Assembly (NCBI GenBank): GCA_002305685.1
Contig: DBQB01000009.1
Span: 21,511 to 85,510 of the forward strand
From: Ruminococcaceae bacterium UBA1405
Lineage (GTDB): Bacteria; Bacillota; Clostridia; Oscillospirales; Ruminococcaceae
Direction: 5' to 3'
DNA length: 64,000 nt
Shown here in pieces: positions 8,823-19,766 of the stretch; the first letter of the stretch is position 1; every line of letters starts with the position of its first letter. The notes beneath the pieces were generated by a model that had not been told where the DNA came from, made no database searches, and saw only the letters and a program-made list of their open reading frames with translations. The translations under genes and the position numbers were made by a program.

Positions 8823-9860
8823 TTGACTGCATATCTGCTGCTTTCCAGAAGCAGTATGGTGAGTCAAGGGATTCGGGATGGAATGCAGCTTTGTGTGGAA
8901 GTGGTGATTCCATCCCTGTTTCCCTTTCTTGTTTTCACCTCCTTTTTGATGGCAAGCGGTTTTGCACAGCGCATCTCCAGCGCTATCTTCCCAGTGACAA
9001 GATATCTTTTCCGTCTGCCACAGCAAACCGGCGCCTGCATCTTGATGAGTTTGATCGGCGGATATCCGGTCGGAGGCCGGATGATTGCCCGTCTGATGCA
9101 GCAGCAGAAGCTTTCCCGGCAGGATGCAGAGCGGATGCTTTGTTTTTGCATCAATGCCGGGCCATCCTTTGTCCTTACGGCGGTGGGAGTCCGGCTGTTT
9201 GGCAACGCCGGAATCGGTATCCTGCTGCTGTCTGCCCACCTTTTGGCCTCTGTGACGGCCGGTATCTGGACCGGCAGGCATCATCCGATCCCAGAGCTCG
9301 TCCAGCAATCCCAACCCTCTCAGCCTTCCCTTACCGGTGCAATGGTCACAGCCGTCAGGGAAAGTGCTACAGGAATGCTGACGCTTTCTGCTTTCATCGT
9401 TTTGTTCTCCGCCATCACCGCACTGCTGCAACCCATCTGCAGCCAGCTTGGGGTGTGGGGAAGCACACTGGTATCCGGTTTGCTGGAGGTCACCCAGGGC
9501 TGTGTTGCCGCCTCTCAGCTTCCATCCATCACCGGGGAGCTGTTCGCCGCGTTTTTCCTCTCCTTCTCGGGAATTTCGGTCGTCTGTCAGGTAATTTCCG
9601 GATTTGGCGCCCCTGTGGATCCTGCCAAAATACTTTTTTGGCGGCTGATCAATGGAATTTTCTCAACAGGATGGTATGCTTTGCTTCGTTTTTGCTTTGG
9701 ATCACTCCTAGGAAAGAGCGATGCAGTTGCCAGCTGGGCTTATATTGGCTCCACACCGGTACTGCACTCTTCCAGCGTAAGTACACCTATGACCATCTGC
9801 CTGCTCGGCGTGTGCGCCATCGCTGCTCTAACGTTGGAAGATAATGAAACGGATAGATAA
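8823..9860 (+). CDS. ylbJ: Sporulation integral membrane protein YlbJ (5' end frameshifted)
   Basis: Polytopic membrane protein of the nucleoside-recognition/Gate family, needed for normal spore cortex formation in Bacillus. The intact frame gives 345 residues with about eight hydrophobic segments; the Gate motif IPSLFPFLVFTSFL and later LIGGYPVGGR fit YlbJ. The listed start is a TTG with no ribosome-binding site. The likely true start is ATG 8755, which has GGAGGGAG upstream but runs in another frame and stops at 8826. The two frames meet at a run of eight A residues (8789-8796). One extra A would join MAISVRKIQHPQKK to TISVWVFSVLTAYLLL, rebuilding a positive N-terminus and the first membrane helix. 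Confidence 0.85.
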   Translation: MTAYLLLSRSSMVSQGIRDGMQLCVEVVIPSLFPFLVFTSFLMASGFAQRISSAIFPVTRYLFRLPQQTGACILMSLIGGYPVGGRMIARLMQQQKLSRQDAERMLCFCINAGPSFVLTAVGVRLFGNAGIGILLLSAHLLASVTAGIWTGRHHPIPELVQQSQPSQPSLTGAMVTAVRESATGMLTLSAFIVLFSAITALLQPICSQLGVWGSTLVSGLLEVTQGCVAASQLPSITGELFAAFFLSFSGISVVCQVISGFGAPVDPAKILFWRLINGIFSTGWYALLRFCFGSLLGKSDAVASWAYIGSTPVLHSSSVSTPMTICLLGVCAIAALTLEDNETDR

Positions 9861-10047
9861 CTTTCCAACAATTTCTTACATGAATTTTCAAAATATCCAT
9901 AGATTTTCAGCACACCTTTTGATAATATAAATAGAAAGAAGCTTATTAATCCGCCATGTCCCGGATTCACAAATATCCCGATCTTGTGAAATGGATGTTT
10001 TGCGGTGCATGGCCGGGTTGATGCAATTGTGTTTTGGGGGAAACCGT

Positions 10048-10278
10048 ATGGCAAATCTGTTGTTAAAGAGCGGTTTATTTGGCCGCAATATTGATCCTTC
10101 CTGTTCTTACTGTGAAAATGGTTCTCTCTCTTCCGACGGTTCCATGATTTTGTGCAGCAAAAAAGGGATTGTATCCCCCTATTACAGCTGCAGAAAATTC
10201 TGTTATGCGCCGTTGAAACGAATACCCAAGCGCCCACGCCCGCTGCCTGAGTATTCTGAAGATGATTTTTCTCTGTAG
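10048..10278 (+). CDS. Small Cys-containing protein, possible zinc ribbon
   Basis: A 76-residue basic protein starting at ATG 10048, with GGGGGA seven bases upstream. It has five Cys: a CSYC pair near residue 18, then single Cys at LCSKK and a C-RKFC pair near 51-55, followed by a Lys/Arg/Pro tail and an acidic end (EYSEDDFSL). The Cys spacing suggests a small metal-binding ribbon. There is no signal peptide. It lies 32 bp before the amidase gene on the same strand and may be cotranscribed with it. I recognise the type from other clostridial genomes only as a hypothetical protein; function unknown. Confidence 0.7.
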   Translation: MANLLLKSGLFGRNIDPSCSYCENGSLSSDGSMILCSKKGIVSPYYSCRKFCYAPLKRIPKRPRPLPEYSEDDFSL

Positions 10279-10310
10279 ATTGTTCCATGTTTTCCTGCGA
10301 GGTGATTTCA

Positions 10311-13160
10311 TTGAAGTATAAACGTCTTGCCACGTCTGTCACTGCCTTTGCGCTGATGTTCGGCGCCGCTTTCTCCCCTAACACTCTACTCTATCCCATT
10401 GCCGCCGACAACATTGAGGCGGTCACCCCTTTTTCCCATGCCAGCGATCCCCAGGGTATCTTTTACCGCACCGGAATGGACAGCATGTTTCTTCCTTCCA
10501 ATTCCGCATCGGATATCCAGCAGCAGTTGCAGCAGCTGGTGGACGATACCGCTGCGGCCGGTCTGAACACCATCTTCTTTGAGGCAAAACCTTCCTCCTA
10601 TTACTACTCCGATTCCGACGTCCTGCCCAATCTCGCCTCAGAACAGTATGCTGGACTCAAGGAGCTTGACTGCCTGGCACAGCTGACCCAGCTGGCCAAC
10701 CAAAAAAACATTCAGGTGTTTGCCGTCATCGATTCTTATGTCCTAGCAGAATTGGGACAAGCCCAAAATATCACCAACACCTCCGGATATCGAAAATATT
10801 ATCAGGATCTTTCCTTTTCTGACAGCGAGGGGCGATTGCTGCTGGACCCGTCTCAGGAAGAATCCCGACAGATGATCATCGACTACTCAGTAGAACTACT
10901 GAAAAATTATCCCATCGCCGGTGTGGTATTCGAAGGCCTCTTTGACAGCGCCCTGCTGACAAAGCAGCAGGAAAACCAAAATTTCGTGGCGGAATTTCTC
11001 AGCCTGATGAAAGGCTCTATGCCCGAACAGGGACAAAAGTTGGGCATTGTTCTCCCCTACACCGGTGCGGCGTCAGATGCACAAAACTGTCTCTTAGCCA
11101 AAAACCTGGAGCTTTTGGGGGTAATCGACTTTACCATGGCCAACCTGACCCCCTATGAAACCACCAGCTACGAACAGACCATCGATACCCTAGAACAGCA
11201 TTTTTCCGGCGCTACCCTATATCCCCTTAATGTAACGACCAATCAACTGCTGGACGATGACAACTTTATTGGTGACGACCATCAGTTGGGATACCGTATT
11301 TGCTACAACACCGTCAGCGGTATCACCGGTTTTTCCATGGATGATACCGCCGCGCTGAGCGAGCAGGCCCAAAGCATCGCTGGAGACCTTCATTCTGACT
11401 ATGCCGCCATCGTCAAAGCTCTTTCAGAGTTGGATCTGGATTTTGCCCACACCCTCTCTGTGACCCGTCCGGACTCAGCTCTGAGCACCACCTACTCCCG
11501 CTATTTTATTATGGGTACCTCCGATCCGGATCAGGATCTGACCATGGATGGCGAGGAGGTTCCCCGCTACGGAACCGAGGGTGCTTTCGGCATCTTGGTA
11601 TCGCTGGAGCTGGGGGTAAACGAATTTGTATTCCAGCAAGGGGATGAAACGGTGACCGTGGAAATCACCCGCAAAGAACCTGCCACAGGCACTTCCCCCA
11701 TCAGCCAGATCGTTCAGTCCTCCATCTATCCTTCGGTCAACGATGTAACCTACGGTGGAGGGAAAATTGAATTTCAGTGTACCGCCCCCGCCGGAGCCAC
11801 CGTTACCGGTACGGTAGCTGGGCTAAGCGTCACCCTTCGTCAGACCGGTACTGCGCAAAACGGAACGCCAGCTGTTTTCTATGGCTCGATTGACGTTCCT
11901 GAAAAATACAACATTGACAGCGTTACCAATCTGGGACCGCTGGAATATACCATGAACTACGGCGGAGTCACCAGCAGCTATACCTCCAACGCCAATCTTT
12001 ATGTGGCGGGAGAAAACACCACCGTAAAGGTGCAGGTTAATGGATATCGCGCCAACGTTTACAACAAACTGGACGATGGGGGCAACTTCACCACCACCCT
12101 CAGCGAAGGCGCAGTGGACTGGATTGACCAGCAGGATTTCTGGTCTGCGTCCGGTGTACCTTACTTTTATCTTTCCTGCGGCGGCTATATTCCCAAATCC
12201 AACGTCACCATTTTGGAAGGAAACCCGGATATCTCCAATCCTGTCAGCAGCATTACCCTCGAACAGACACAACAGGGAGAGGTCATCCGTGTCTCCGGAG
12301 TAAATCTGCCTTCCCACCGTGTTGCCCGTACTGAGGAAGGTATTGCAGTGCATCTGTATAACACCACCTATTCCGGAGAAGCCCCCGACCTCAGCGGCAG
12401 CACGCTGATGGAAAAGATCAACCTTTTCCCCAAGGAAGGGGAGCTCCTTTTGGATATCTATCTCAAAGATCCGCTTTGGGGATACGACATCCAGTATGAC
12501 GGGACCGACACACTGATTTTCCTGAAAACTCCGCCCGCCATCAGCGACGACGCGGGACGCCCTCTGGCCGGCACTGTGATCGTATTGGATCCAGGACATG
12601 GGAATATTGACTGCGGCGCTTTGGGTGTGGCAGGACTCAGCGGAGCCACAGAAAACACCCTGAATTTTGCCGTCGCCACCGCCACCAAACTTCGTCTGGA
12701 ACAGCTTGGCGCAACGGTATATATGACCCGCGACTCGGTGGATGGTTTCCTGGAACTGGACGAGCGTATGCAGTTTGCTGAGGAATACTATCCCGATTTC
12801 TTCCTCTCCATCCATCACAACAGCGTCGGGGAGACCACCGACGCCAACGAGCCGGAGGGTGCGGAAATCTATTACCATACCGCCTATTCCCAGCAGATGG
12901 CGGAAAACGTCCTTTCGTATCTCTGCGAAAATGTTGAGCGCAAATATCGGGACGCCTACTCCTCCTATTACCGGGTCACCCGTATCACCTGTGCTCCGGC
13001 GGCACTGCTGGAAGTCGGGTTTGTTCCCAATCCCGCAGAGTATGAGCAGCTGTGCGATATCTCCACCATCATCAAAACCGCCAACGGAATCTGTCAGGGC
13101 ATTATTGCTTCCATCCCCGGAGAAGAGGCAGAAACCATTGCAGCGGCTTTGGAATCTTAA
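10311..13160 (+). CDS. Secreted glycosidase-like/N-acetylmuramoyl-L-alanine amidase fusion
   Basis: A 949-residue exported protein. The N-terminus is a signal peptide (KYKRLATSV, then a hydrophobic stretch ending AAFSPNTLLYPIAA). Residues about 45-370 look like a GHL10/family-10 glycosylhydrolase TIM barrel (GIFYRTG, LNTIFFEAKPSSYYYSDS, IAGVVFEGLFD). The middle (about 450-740) is beta-rich, with Ig-like and AMIN-like stretches. Residues about 755-930 form a zinc amidase_3 domain with LDPGHG, an ATEN Glu, SIHHNS and the catalytic Glu in LLEVGFVPN. The combination suggests a cell-wall hydrolase cleaving the MurNAc-L-Ala bond. TTG 10311 has GAGGTGA just upstream; an in-frame ATG at 10287 has no ribosome-binding site. 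Whether it serves sporulation is unknown. Confidence 0.85.
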   Translation: MKYKRLATSVTAFALMFGAAFSPNTLLYPIAADNIEAVTPFSHASDPQGIFYRTGMDSMFLPSNSASDIQQQLQQLVDDTAAAGLNTIFFEAKPSSYYYSDSDVLPNLASEQYAGLKELDCLAQLTQLANQKNIQVFAVIDSYVLAELGQAQNITNTSGYRKYYQDLSFSDSEGRLLLDPSQEESRQMIIDYSVELLKNYPIAGVVFEGLFDSALLTKQQENQNFVAEFLSLMKGSMPEQGQKLGIVLPYTGAASDAQNCLLAKNLELLGVIDFTMANLTPYETTSYEQTIDTLEQHFSGATLYPLNVTTNQLLDDDNFIGDDHQLGYRICYNTVSGITGFSMDDTAALSEQAQSIAGDLHSDYAAIVKALSELDLDFAHTLSVTRPDSALSTTYSRYFIMGTSDPDQDLTMDGEEVPRYGTEGAFGILVSLELGVNEFVFQQGDETVTVEITRKEPATGTSPISQIVQSSIYPSVNDVTYGGGKIEFQCTAPAGATVTGTVAGLSVTLRQTGTAQNGTPAVFYGSIDVPEKYNIDSVTNLGPLEYTMNYGGVTSSYTSNANLYVAGENTTVKVQVNGYRANVYNKLDDGGNFTTTLSEGAVDWIDQQDFWSASGVPYFYLSCGGYIPKSNVTILEGNPDISNPVSSITLEQTQQGEVIRVSGVNLPSHRVARTEEGIAVHLYNTTYSGEAPDLSGSTLMEKINLFPKEGELLLDIYLKDPLWGYDIQYDGTDTLIFLKTPPAISDDAGRPLAGTVIVLDPGHGNIDCGALGVAGLSGATENTLNFAVATATKLRLEQLGATVYMTRDSVDGFLELDERMQFAEEYYPDFFLSIHHNSVGETTDANEPEGAEIYYHTAYSQQMAENVLSYLCENVERKYRDAYSSYYRVTRITCAPAALLEVGFVPNPAEYEQLCDISTIIKTANGICQGIIASIPGEEAETIAAALES

Positions 13161-13178
13161 TTTCCCTTCCATGTCAAA

Positions 13179-13225
13179 CAAACGGCGGCGCCCATGTGAA
13201 CATTCGCATGGGCGCCGCCGTTTCT
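13179..13225 (+). terminator. Terminator after the amidase gene
   Basis: A long stem (AACGGCGGCGCCCATG with its exact complement, nine-base loop) followed by TTTCT, 19 bp past the amidase stop. Confidence 0.8.
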
Positions 13226-13239
13226 ATTGTATGCTTTAG

Positions 13240-13268
13240 CGAAAAAACCCCCGGCTTTGCCGGGGGTC
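13240..13268 (-). terminator. Terminator after ligA
   Basis: On the minus strand ACCCCCGGC-AAA-GCCGGGGGT followed by six T residues, 27 bp past the ligA stop. Confidence 0.85.
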
Positions 13269-13294
13269 ATGACTGCACCAAAAGCCGTGAAACA

Positions 13295-15349
<2,055 letters not shown>

Positions 15350-15438
15350 TCACGGTTATCCCCGGACCTTCCGGATTCTCTTTGAGACACCACAAAATAC
15401 ATCCTTATTTTATCACAAAGCCGCTATAAAATCCACGG

Positions 15439-16107
15439 TCAACCACCGATCCCCTCCAGGCCCGCAAAAAACTCCGGCACAGCGCCTACAATCACTGTTT
15501 CCGCCACACAAAAATCTTGAGAGACGGTTGTGGAAACCGTATACCCGGGAATCACCGCCGCCACCTCAGCTTCAATATGCAGCACAATCTGATGCAGCGT
15601 CTGGTTGATGCCGGCGGAAGCGAAATCGTTGGCAAGGCTGGTGTGGACATATCCAATGGGGACAATCCGCAGCTGCACAAGAGGTCCCCGCCCTGATAAC
15701 AGATTTCCTCCAAATATCGTTCCCAAAGGCACAGCGATATCCTGCCGCAGCTGCTCCTGCAAACAGCCGTCAACCGCTCTGGTCAACCTGGAACGGAGCA
15801 GATTAAACTCAATGACATGGGTCTCAATGGCAGTAATCTCCCCCAAACTGTTGTGGCGAAGGGTTACCAGATCCCCATAAGAGATTTCCTCCTGCTCCAA
15901 CACCTCCTCCACTGCCTGATTGATGGCCCGCACTGCGGCAACCTGTGCCTGATGCAGCGCAAAGGTTTCCATCACTGGACGCACCTGTCTATCCGCAAGC
16001 ATCACGCCCAACCCCAACAATATGGTAAACAGCAGCACCCGGATCCAGAGTTTCAGCTTTCTGCGTCTCGGGACCGGAAAAATTGGTGGATACGCCATCT
16101 GCAACAA
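15439..16107 (-). CDS. yunB: Sporulation protein YunB
   Basis: A 222-residue sporulation protein of the YunB family, which is controlled by sigma-E in B. subtilis; its role is not known in molecular terms. A short basic N-terminus is followed by one membrane span (LKLWIRVLLFTILLGLGVML) and then an extracytoplasmic domain with the family patterns VRAINQAVEEVL, GDLVTLRHNSLGEITAIE, PLGTIFGGNLLSGRGP and a final VSQDFCVAETVIVG. It lies between ligA and the DUF4364 gene on the same strand. A GAATATA/CATAGAGG pair 14 bases apart occurs about 40 bp upstream and weakly resembles a sigma-E promoter. Confidence 0.92.
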   Translation of the reverse strand: MLQMAYPPIFPVPRRRKLKLWIRVLLFTILLGLGVMLADRQVRPVMETFALHQAQVAAVRAINQAVEEVLEQEEISYGDLVTLRHNSLGEITAIETHVIEFNLLRSRLTRAVDGCLQEQLRQDIAVPLGTIFGGNLLSGRGPLVQLRIVPIGYVHTSLANDFASAGINQTLHQIVLHIEAEVAAVIPGYTVSTTVSQDFCVAETVIVGAVPEFFAGLEGIGG

Positions 16108-16238
16108 ATCCTTTCCGCAAAACCTCTATGGCCCTATGGCTCATTATATTCACCGGCATCAAAGGGGTTTCACGGTTGCGGAAAAATCCAGGACAACTTA
16201 CAAAAAGGGCCGTGACCAAGGTCACAGCCGTAGTAAAC

Positions 16239-16802
16239 TTATATTTCATCAGTAAACAGGGCCAACACCGATCGGTACGCTTTGGTGGGATTCTTCATAA
16301 ATGCAGCCCGGATGCTCTCGCACTGTGCCGGACCGGGGGCAAACAACGTCAGACGCATCAGGTCGCTTCCAATATCCGACACCACCAGGGTTACCTGATA
16401 TCCATCGGGAACCTGTTTGATCTCCACATAATTCTCTTCCATCAACCGTTTGTGGGCAAAATATGCGCCTGAAACTGCCAACCCTTTTTCCCGTATGGTC
16501 AGTGGGACACTGTGTTCAAAGGTTTTCGCCGTTGCAATTCCGGTATCGGTGAGGGTATATTCTTCATCGCCGTTTTCCAGCGAGGATGCTTCGATTTTTT
16601 TGGCTTCCTTTAGGTGGCTGATGGCAGATGCGAACTCAAAATAATTGACCATTCCATCGGTCTGTACGACCTCCCCCAGCTGGGAAAAGCTGACCGGCGA
16701 TCCAATATGCATCAGCAGATAGCAGACAAATACCTGTACCTCAAAATCGTTGGTCAAGCCACCGGGCTGAATGCCGGCGGTAAAGGCATTTTGAAATTCC
16801 AA
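16239..16802 (-). CDS. DUF4364 family winged-helix protein
   Basis: A 187-residue cytoplasmic protein of the clostridial DUF4364 family. The first 90 residues have a winged-helix look (YLLMHIGSPVSFSQLGEVV, FEFASAISHLKEAKKIEA, then YTLTDTGIATAKTFE), like PadR/MarR-type DNA-binding folds. The C-terminal half is a beta-rich ligand- or partner-binding domain. It starts at a TTG (16802) with GGGAGGTG seven bases upstream. No function has been shown for the family as far as I know; a transcriptional regulator is the obvious guess. Confidence 0.85.
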   Translation of the reverse strand: MEFQNAFTAGIQPGGLTNDFEVQVFVCYLLMHIGSPVSFSQLGEVVQTDGMVNYFEFASAISHLKEAKKIEASSLENGDEEYTLTDTGIATAKTFEHSVPLTIREKGLAVSGAYFAHKRLMEENYVEIKQVPDGYQVTLVVSDIGSDLMRLTLFAPGPAQCESIRAAFMKNPTKAYRSVLALFTDEI

Positions 16803-17029
16803 AACAAAGCACCTCCCGTTTCGTTGGCGGCTGAATCACACGGCAGCCCGTCACGGTGCTGCTCCTGTTCCTATTTTACCGCAAATCGCCCCTGATGAAA
16901 AGAGGGTTTTCCGTTTTTCCCCATACCGATCCCCAGCTACTTTGTGGGGCAACATATTTTTCCTTCTTTTTTCATAGGATAGCTACACACGGGTCTATCA
17001 GGATTCCCACGAGAAAGGAATGGTTTGAC

Positions 17030-19708
17030 TTGACACCAGTAAAACAGCCGGAAACGGTTATCACACCAGCCCAAATCAACGGCCTGAGCAGTGAACAGGC
17101 AAAGCAAAAGCTTTCTCAACAAGGTCCCAACCGATTGGTTTCCGGCAAACAGAAAAACGTTTGCGTACTCTTTTTCTCCCAGTTTAAGGATCTGCTGATC
17201 TTAATTTTGCTGGCCTCCACCGGGATTTCGGTGTTGATGGGTGAAATGACTGAGGCCATCACCATTGTGATCATCGTTCTGCTCAATGCCATCCTAGGTT
17301 TTTTACAGGAATACCGCACCGAACAAGCATTGGAAGCGATGAAACAGTTGGCAGCGCCGGAAGCACAGGTGATTCGAGACGGCCGGGCGCAATCGATTCC
17401 TGCGGAAGAGCTGGTGGAAGGCGACATCATCCTGTTAAAAGCCGGCAGCCGCGTCCCTGCGGATGCGCAGTTGGTGGAGGCGGTCGAGCTTGCTGCGGAC
17501 GAATCGCTGATTACCGGTGAATCGGTTCCGGTAACCAAACAGGCTTCCCAAAAGGGAAAGGAATTCTCCCCTGGTCCCAACCGCAGCGATATGGTATATA
17601 TGGGCACCATCCTCACCAAAGGGAGAGGCACCGCAAAAATCATCGGCACCGGGATGAATACCGAGATGGGAAAAATCGCCGGGATGCTTCACTCCATAGA
17701 GGAGGAAGTGACTCCGTTACAGCGGAAATTGGATCAGCTGGGACGGTATCTCGCCATCGGTTGTGTGATCGTCTGCGCTATCGTATCGGTCACCGGGATT
17801 CTGCGCGGCGAACCGGTATTGGATATGGTCATCACTGGTCTATCCTTATCGGTGGCTGCCATTCCGGAAGGTCTTCCCGCCATCGTCACCATCACCTTGG
17901 CGCTGGCCATGGGACGAATTCTCAAGAAAAACGCCCTGATCCGTCAGCTCCATGCCGTGGAAACATTGGGCTGCGCCGATGTGATCTGTTCCGACAAAAC
18001 GGGAACACTCACGGAAAACCGGATGCGGGTACAACAAATTTTGCTGCCCGATCAAAGCTATTCTCTGGATAAAGGGTATCTGACCCCCAACGCCGGTAAC
18101 GACCGAGCCCTCAAGCTTTTGCTGATGGGGGCATCGCTTTGCAACGACGCACAGATGTTTCGGGAAAAAGGTTCCGCCAATGTATACACCTATGTAGGGG
18201 AACCCACAGAGACTGCGCTGTTGGGCGCAGGCGTCATGGCTGGAATGCCGAAAACCGTATTGGAGCGGGAGTGGAACCGTTGTGGGGAGATTCCCTTTGA
18301 TTCCCAGCGAAAGATGATGTCGGTCAATGTACAGGATAAGAGCGGCCGAACGCTGACTCTGGTAAAAGGGGCGCCGGATTACCTCCTGGGACGCTGCAGC
18401 AATTGTATGACCTCTCATGGAAGCGTTGGGATGACCCCCGCTATACGCAGTCACATCCTGCAACAAAACCAGTATCTGGGCGAACAAGCAATGCGAGTGC
18501 TGGGATTTGCCTATCGGGAAGCCAATCCAGGAGCCAAAGTGCCGCAGGAGAGCGCCTTAACCTTCTTAGGGCTGTGCGGAATGTTGGATCCGCCCCGAAA
18601 AGAAGCGTTTCGGGCAGTGCGTATCTGCCGCCAGGCTGGAATTCGCCCCATTATGATTACAGGAGATCACAAAAACACCGGCTGTGCTGTGGCCAGACAG
18701 CTGGATATTTTGCGGGAAGGCGATATGGTACTCACCGGCGACGAACTCAACCGGATGGACGATGCCAAATTGCGGGACGCCGTAAAACATACCAGCGTTT
18801 TTGCCCGGGTCAGTCCGGGACATAAGCTACGCATTGTGCGGGCGCTCAAACAAAACGGAAATGTGGTTGCCATGACCGGGGATGGGGTTAACGATGCGCC
18901 GGCAGTGAAGGAAGCAAACATCGGCGTCGCCATGGGGAAAAACGGAACCGACGTCACCCGGGAGGCCGCCGCTTTGATATTGCTGGATGACAACTTCGCC
19001 ACACTGGTCAGCGCCGTGGAGGAAGGCCGGGTCATATACCGAAATATCCGCAAATCCATCCGTTATCTACTCTCCTGCAACATTGGAGAGGTCCTCACCA
19101 TGTTTGTGGGGATGCTGATGGGGCTGCCGGTGACACTGCTCCCCATCCAGATTCTGCTGGTCAATCTGGCGACCGACGGCCTACCCGCCATCGCACTGGG
19201 ATTGGAACCTCCCGAAAAGGATATCATGAAACAGCGACCTCGCAACACCAACGACTCGGTATTTTCCCAAGGCCTTCTCTCCACCATCCTGTTTCGCGGA
19301 TGTCTGATCGGGCTAACCACACTGTGGGTTTTCACCAGCGTACTGAAGGATGCCGGACTGGATGCAGCCAGAACCGCTGCTCTGGTAACCCTGGTAATGA
19401 CCCAGCTGTTTTATCTGTTTGAATGCAAACAGGAACACAAAAACATCTTCCAGATCAATCTGTTTTCCAATCCCCAACTGATCTTGGCAGCACTCAGTTC
19501 GCTCACCATTTTAACTCTGGTCGTCTTTTTTCCTCCGCTGCAAACCGTCTTTCAGACCGTTTCCCTTACCGGCAGACAGTTGGCGCTGATCTTCCTCTCC
19601 AGCTGCGCGACTCCAGTGCTCTCCGCTATCTTTTCCGGCGGACATATTTTTTCCAAGCATTATCACCTGCAGAAATCCGAAACCCATACATTGGAAAAAG
19701 GCTTGTAA
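17030..19708 (+). CDS. Calcium-type cation-transporting P-type ATPase
   Basis: An 892-residue P2A-type pump that couples ATP hydrolysis to cation export, most likely Ca2+. In order: an N-terminal cation_ATPase_N segment (GLSSEQAKQKLSQQGPNRL), TM1-2, actuator domain with TGES, TM4 with the ion-binding IPEGLP, phosphorylation loop DKTGTLT (Asp near residue 322), nucleotide-binding domain with KGAPD, hinge MTGDGVNDAPA, and TM5-10. TM5 has SCNIGEVL and TM6 NLATDGLPA, as in bacterial Ca2+ pumps. The frame is open to 16856, but no start with a Shine-Dalgarno is seen there; TTG 17030 is preceded by AAAGGA. It is a single gene with its own terminator. Confidence 0.93.
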   Translation: MTPVKQPETVITPAQINGLSSEQAKQKLSQQGPNRLVSGKQKNVCVLFFSQFKDLLILILLASTGISVLMGEMTEAITIVIIVLLNAILGFLQEYRTEQALEAMKQLAAPEAQVIRDGRAQSIPAEELVEGDIILLKAGSRVPADAQLVEAVELAADESLITGESVPVTKQASQKGKEFSPGPNRSDMVYMGTILTKGRGTAKIIGTGMNTEMGKIAGMLHSIEEEVTPLQRKLDQLGRYLAIGCVIVCAIVSVTGILRGEPVLDMVITGLSLSVAAIPEGLPAIVTITLALAMGRILKKNALIRQLHAVETLGCADVICSDKTGTLTENRMRVQQILLPDQSYSLDKGYLTPNAGNDRALKLLLMGASLCNDAQMFREKGSANVYTYVGEPTETALLGAGVMAGMPKTVLEREWNRCGEIPFDSQRKMMSVNVQDKSGRTLTLVKGAPDYLLGRCSNCMTSHGSVGMTPAIRSHILQQNQYLGEQAMRVLGFAYREANPGAKVPQESALTFLGLCGMLDPPRKEAFRAVRICRQAGIRPIMITGDHKNTGCAVARQLDILREGDMVLTGDELNRMDDAKLRDAVKHTSVFARVSPGHKLRIVRALKQNGNVVAMTGDGVNDAPAVKEANIGVAMGKNGTDVTREAAALILLDDNFATLVSAVEEGRVIYRNIRKSIRYLLSCNIGEVLTMFVGMLMGLPVTLLPIQILLVNLATDGLPAIALGLEPPEKDIMKQRPRNTNDSVFSQGLLSTILFRGCLIGLTTLWVFTSVLKDAGLDAARTAALVTLVMTQLFYLFECKQEHKNIFQINLFSNPQLILAALSSLTILTLVVFFPPLQTVFQTVSLTGRQLALIFLSSCATPVLSAIFSGGHIFSKHYHLQKSETHTLEKGL

Positions 19709-19714
19709 AAAGAT

Positions 19715-19752
19715 ACAGCGAAAGCGGAAAGTTCCGTTTTCGCTGTTTTTTG
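19715..19752 (+). terminator. Terminator after the cation ATPase
   Basis: A 15-pair stem beginning ACAGCGAAA and closing TTTCGCTGT, with one G-T pair and a tiny loop, followed by six T residues; it starts seven bases past the stop. Confidence 0.9.
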
Positions 19753-19766
19753 GTTATATGGTGTAC

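Noticed and set aside
11823..13181. 452-residue minus-strand reading frame
   Set aside because: Antisense to the amidase gene; Gly/Val-rich without known motifs.
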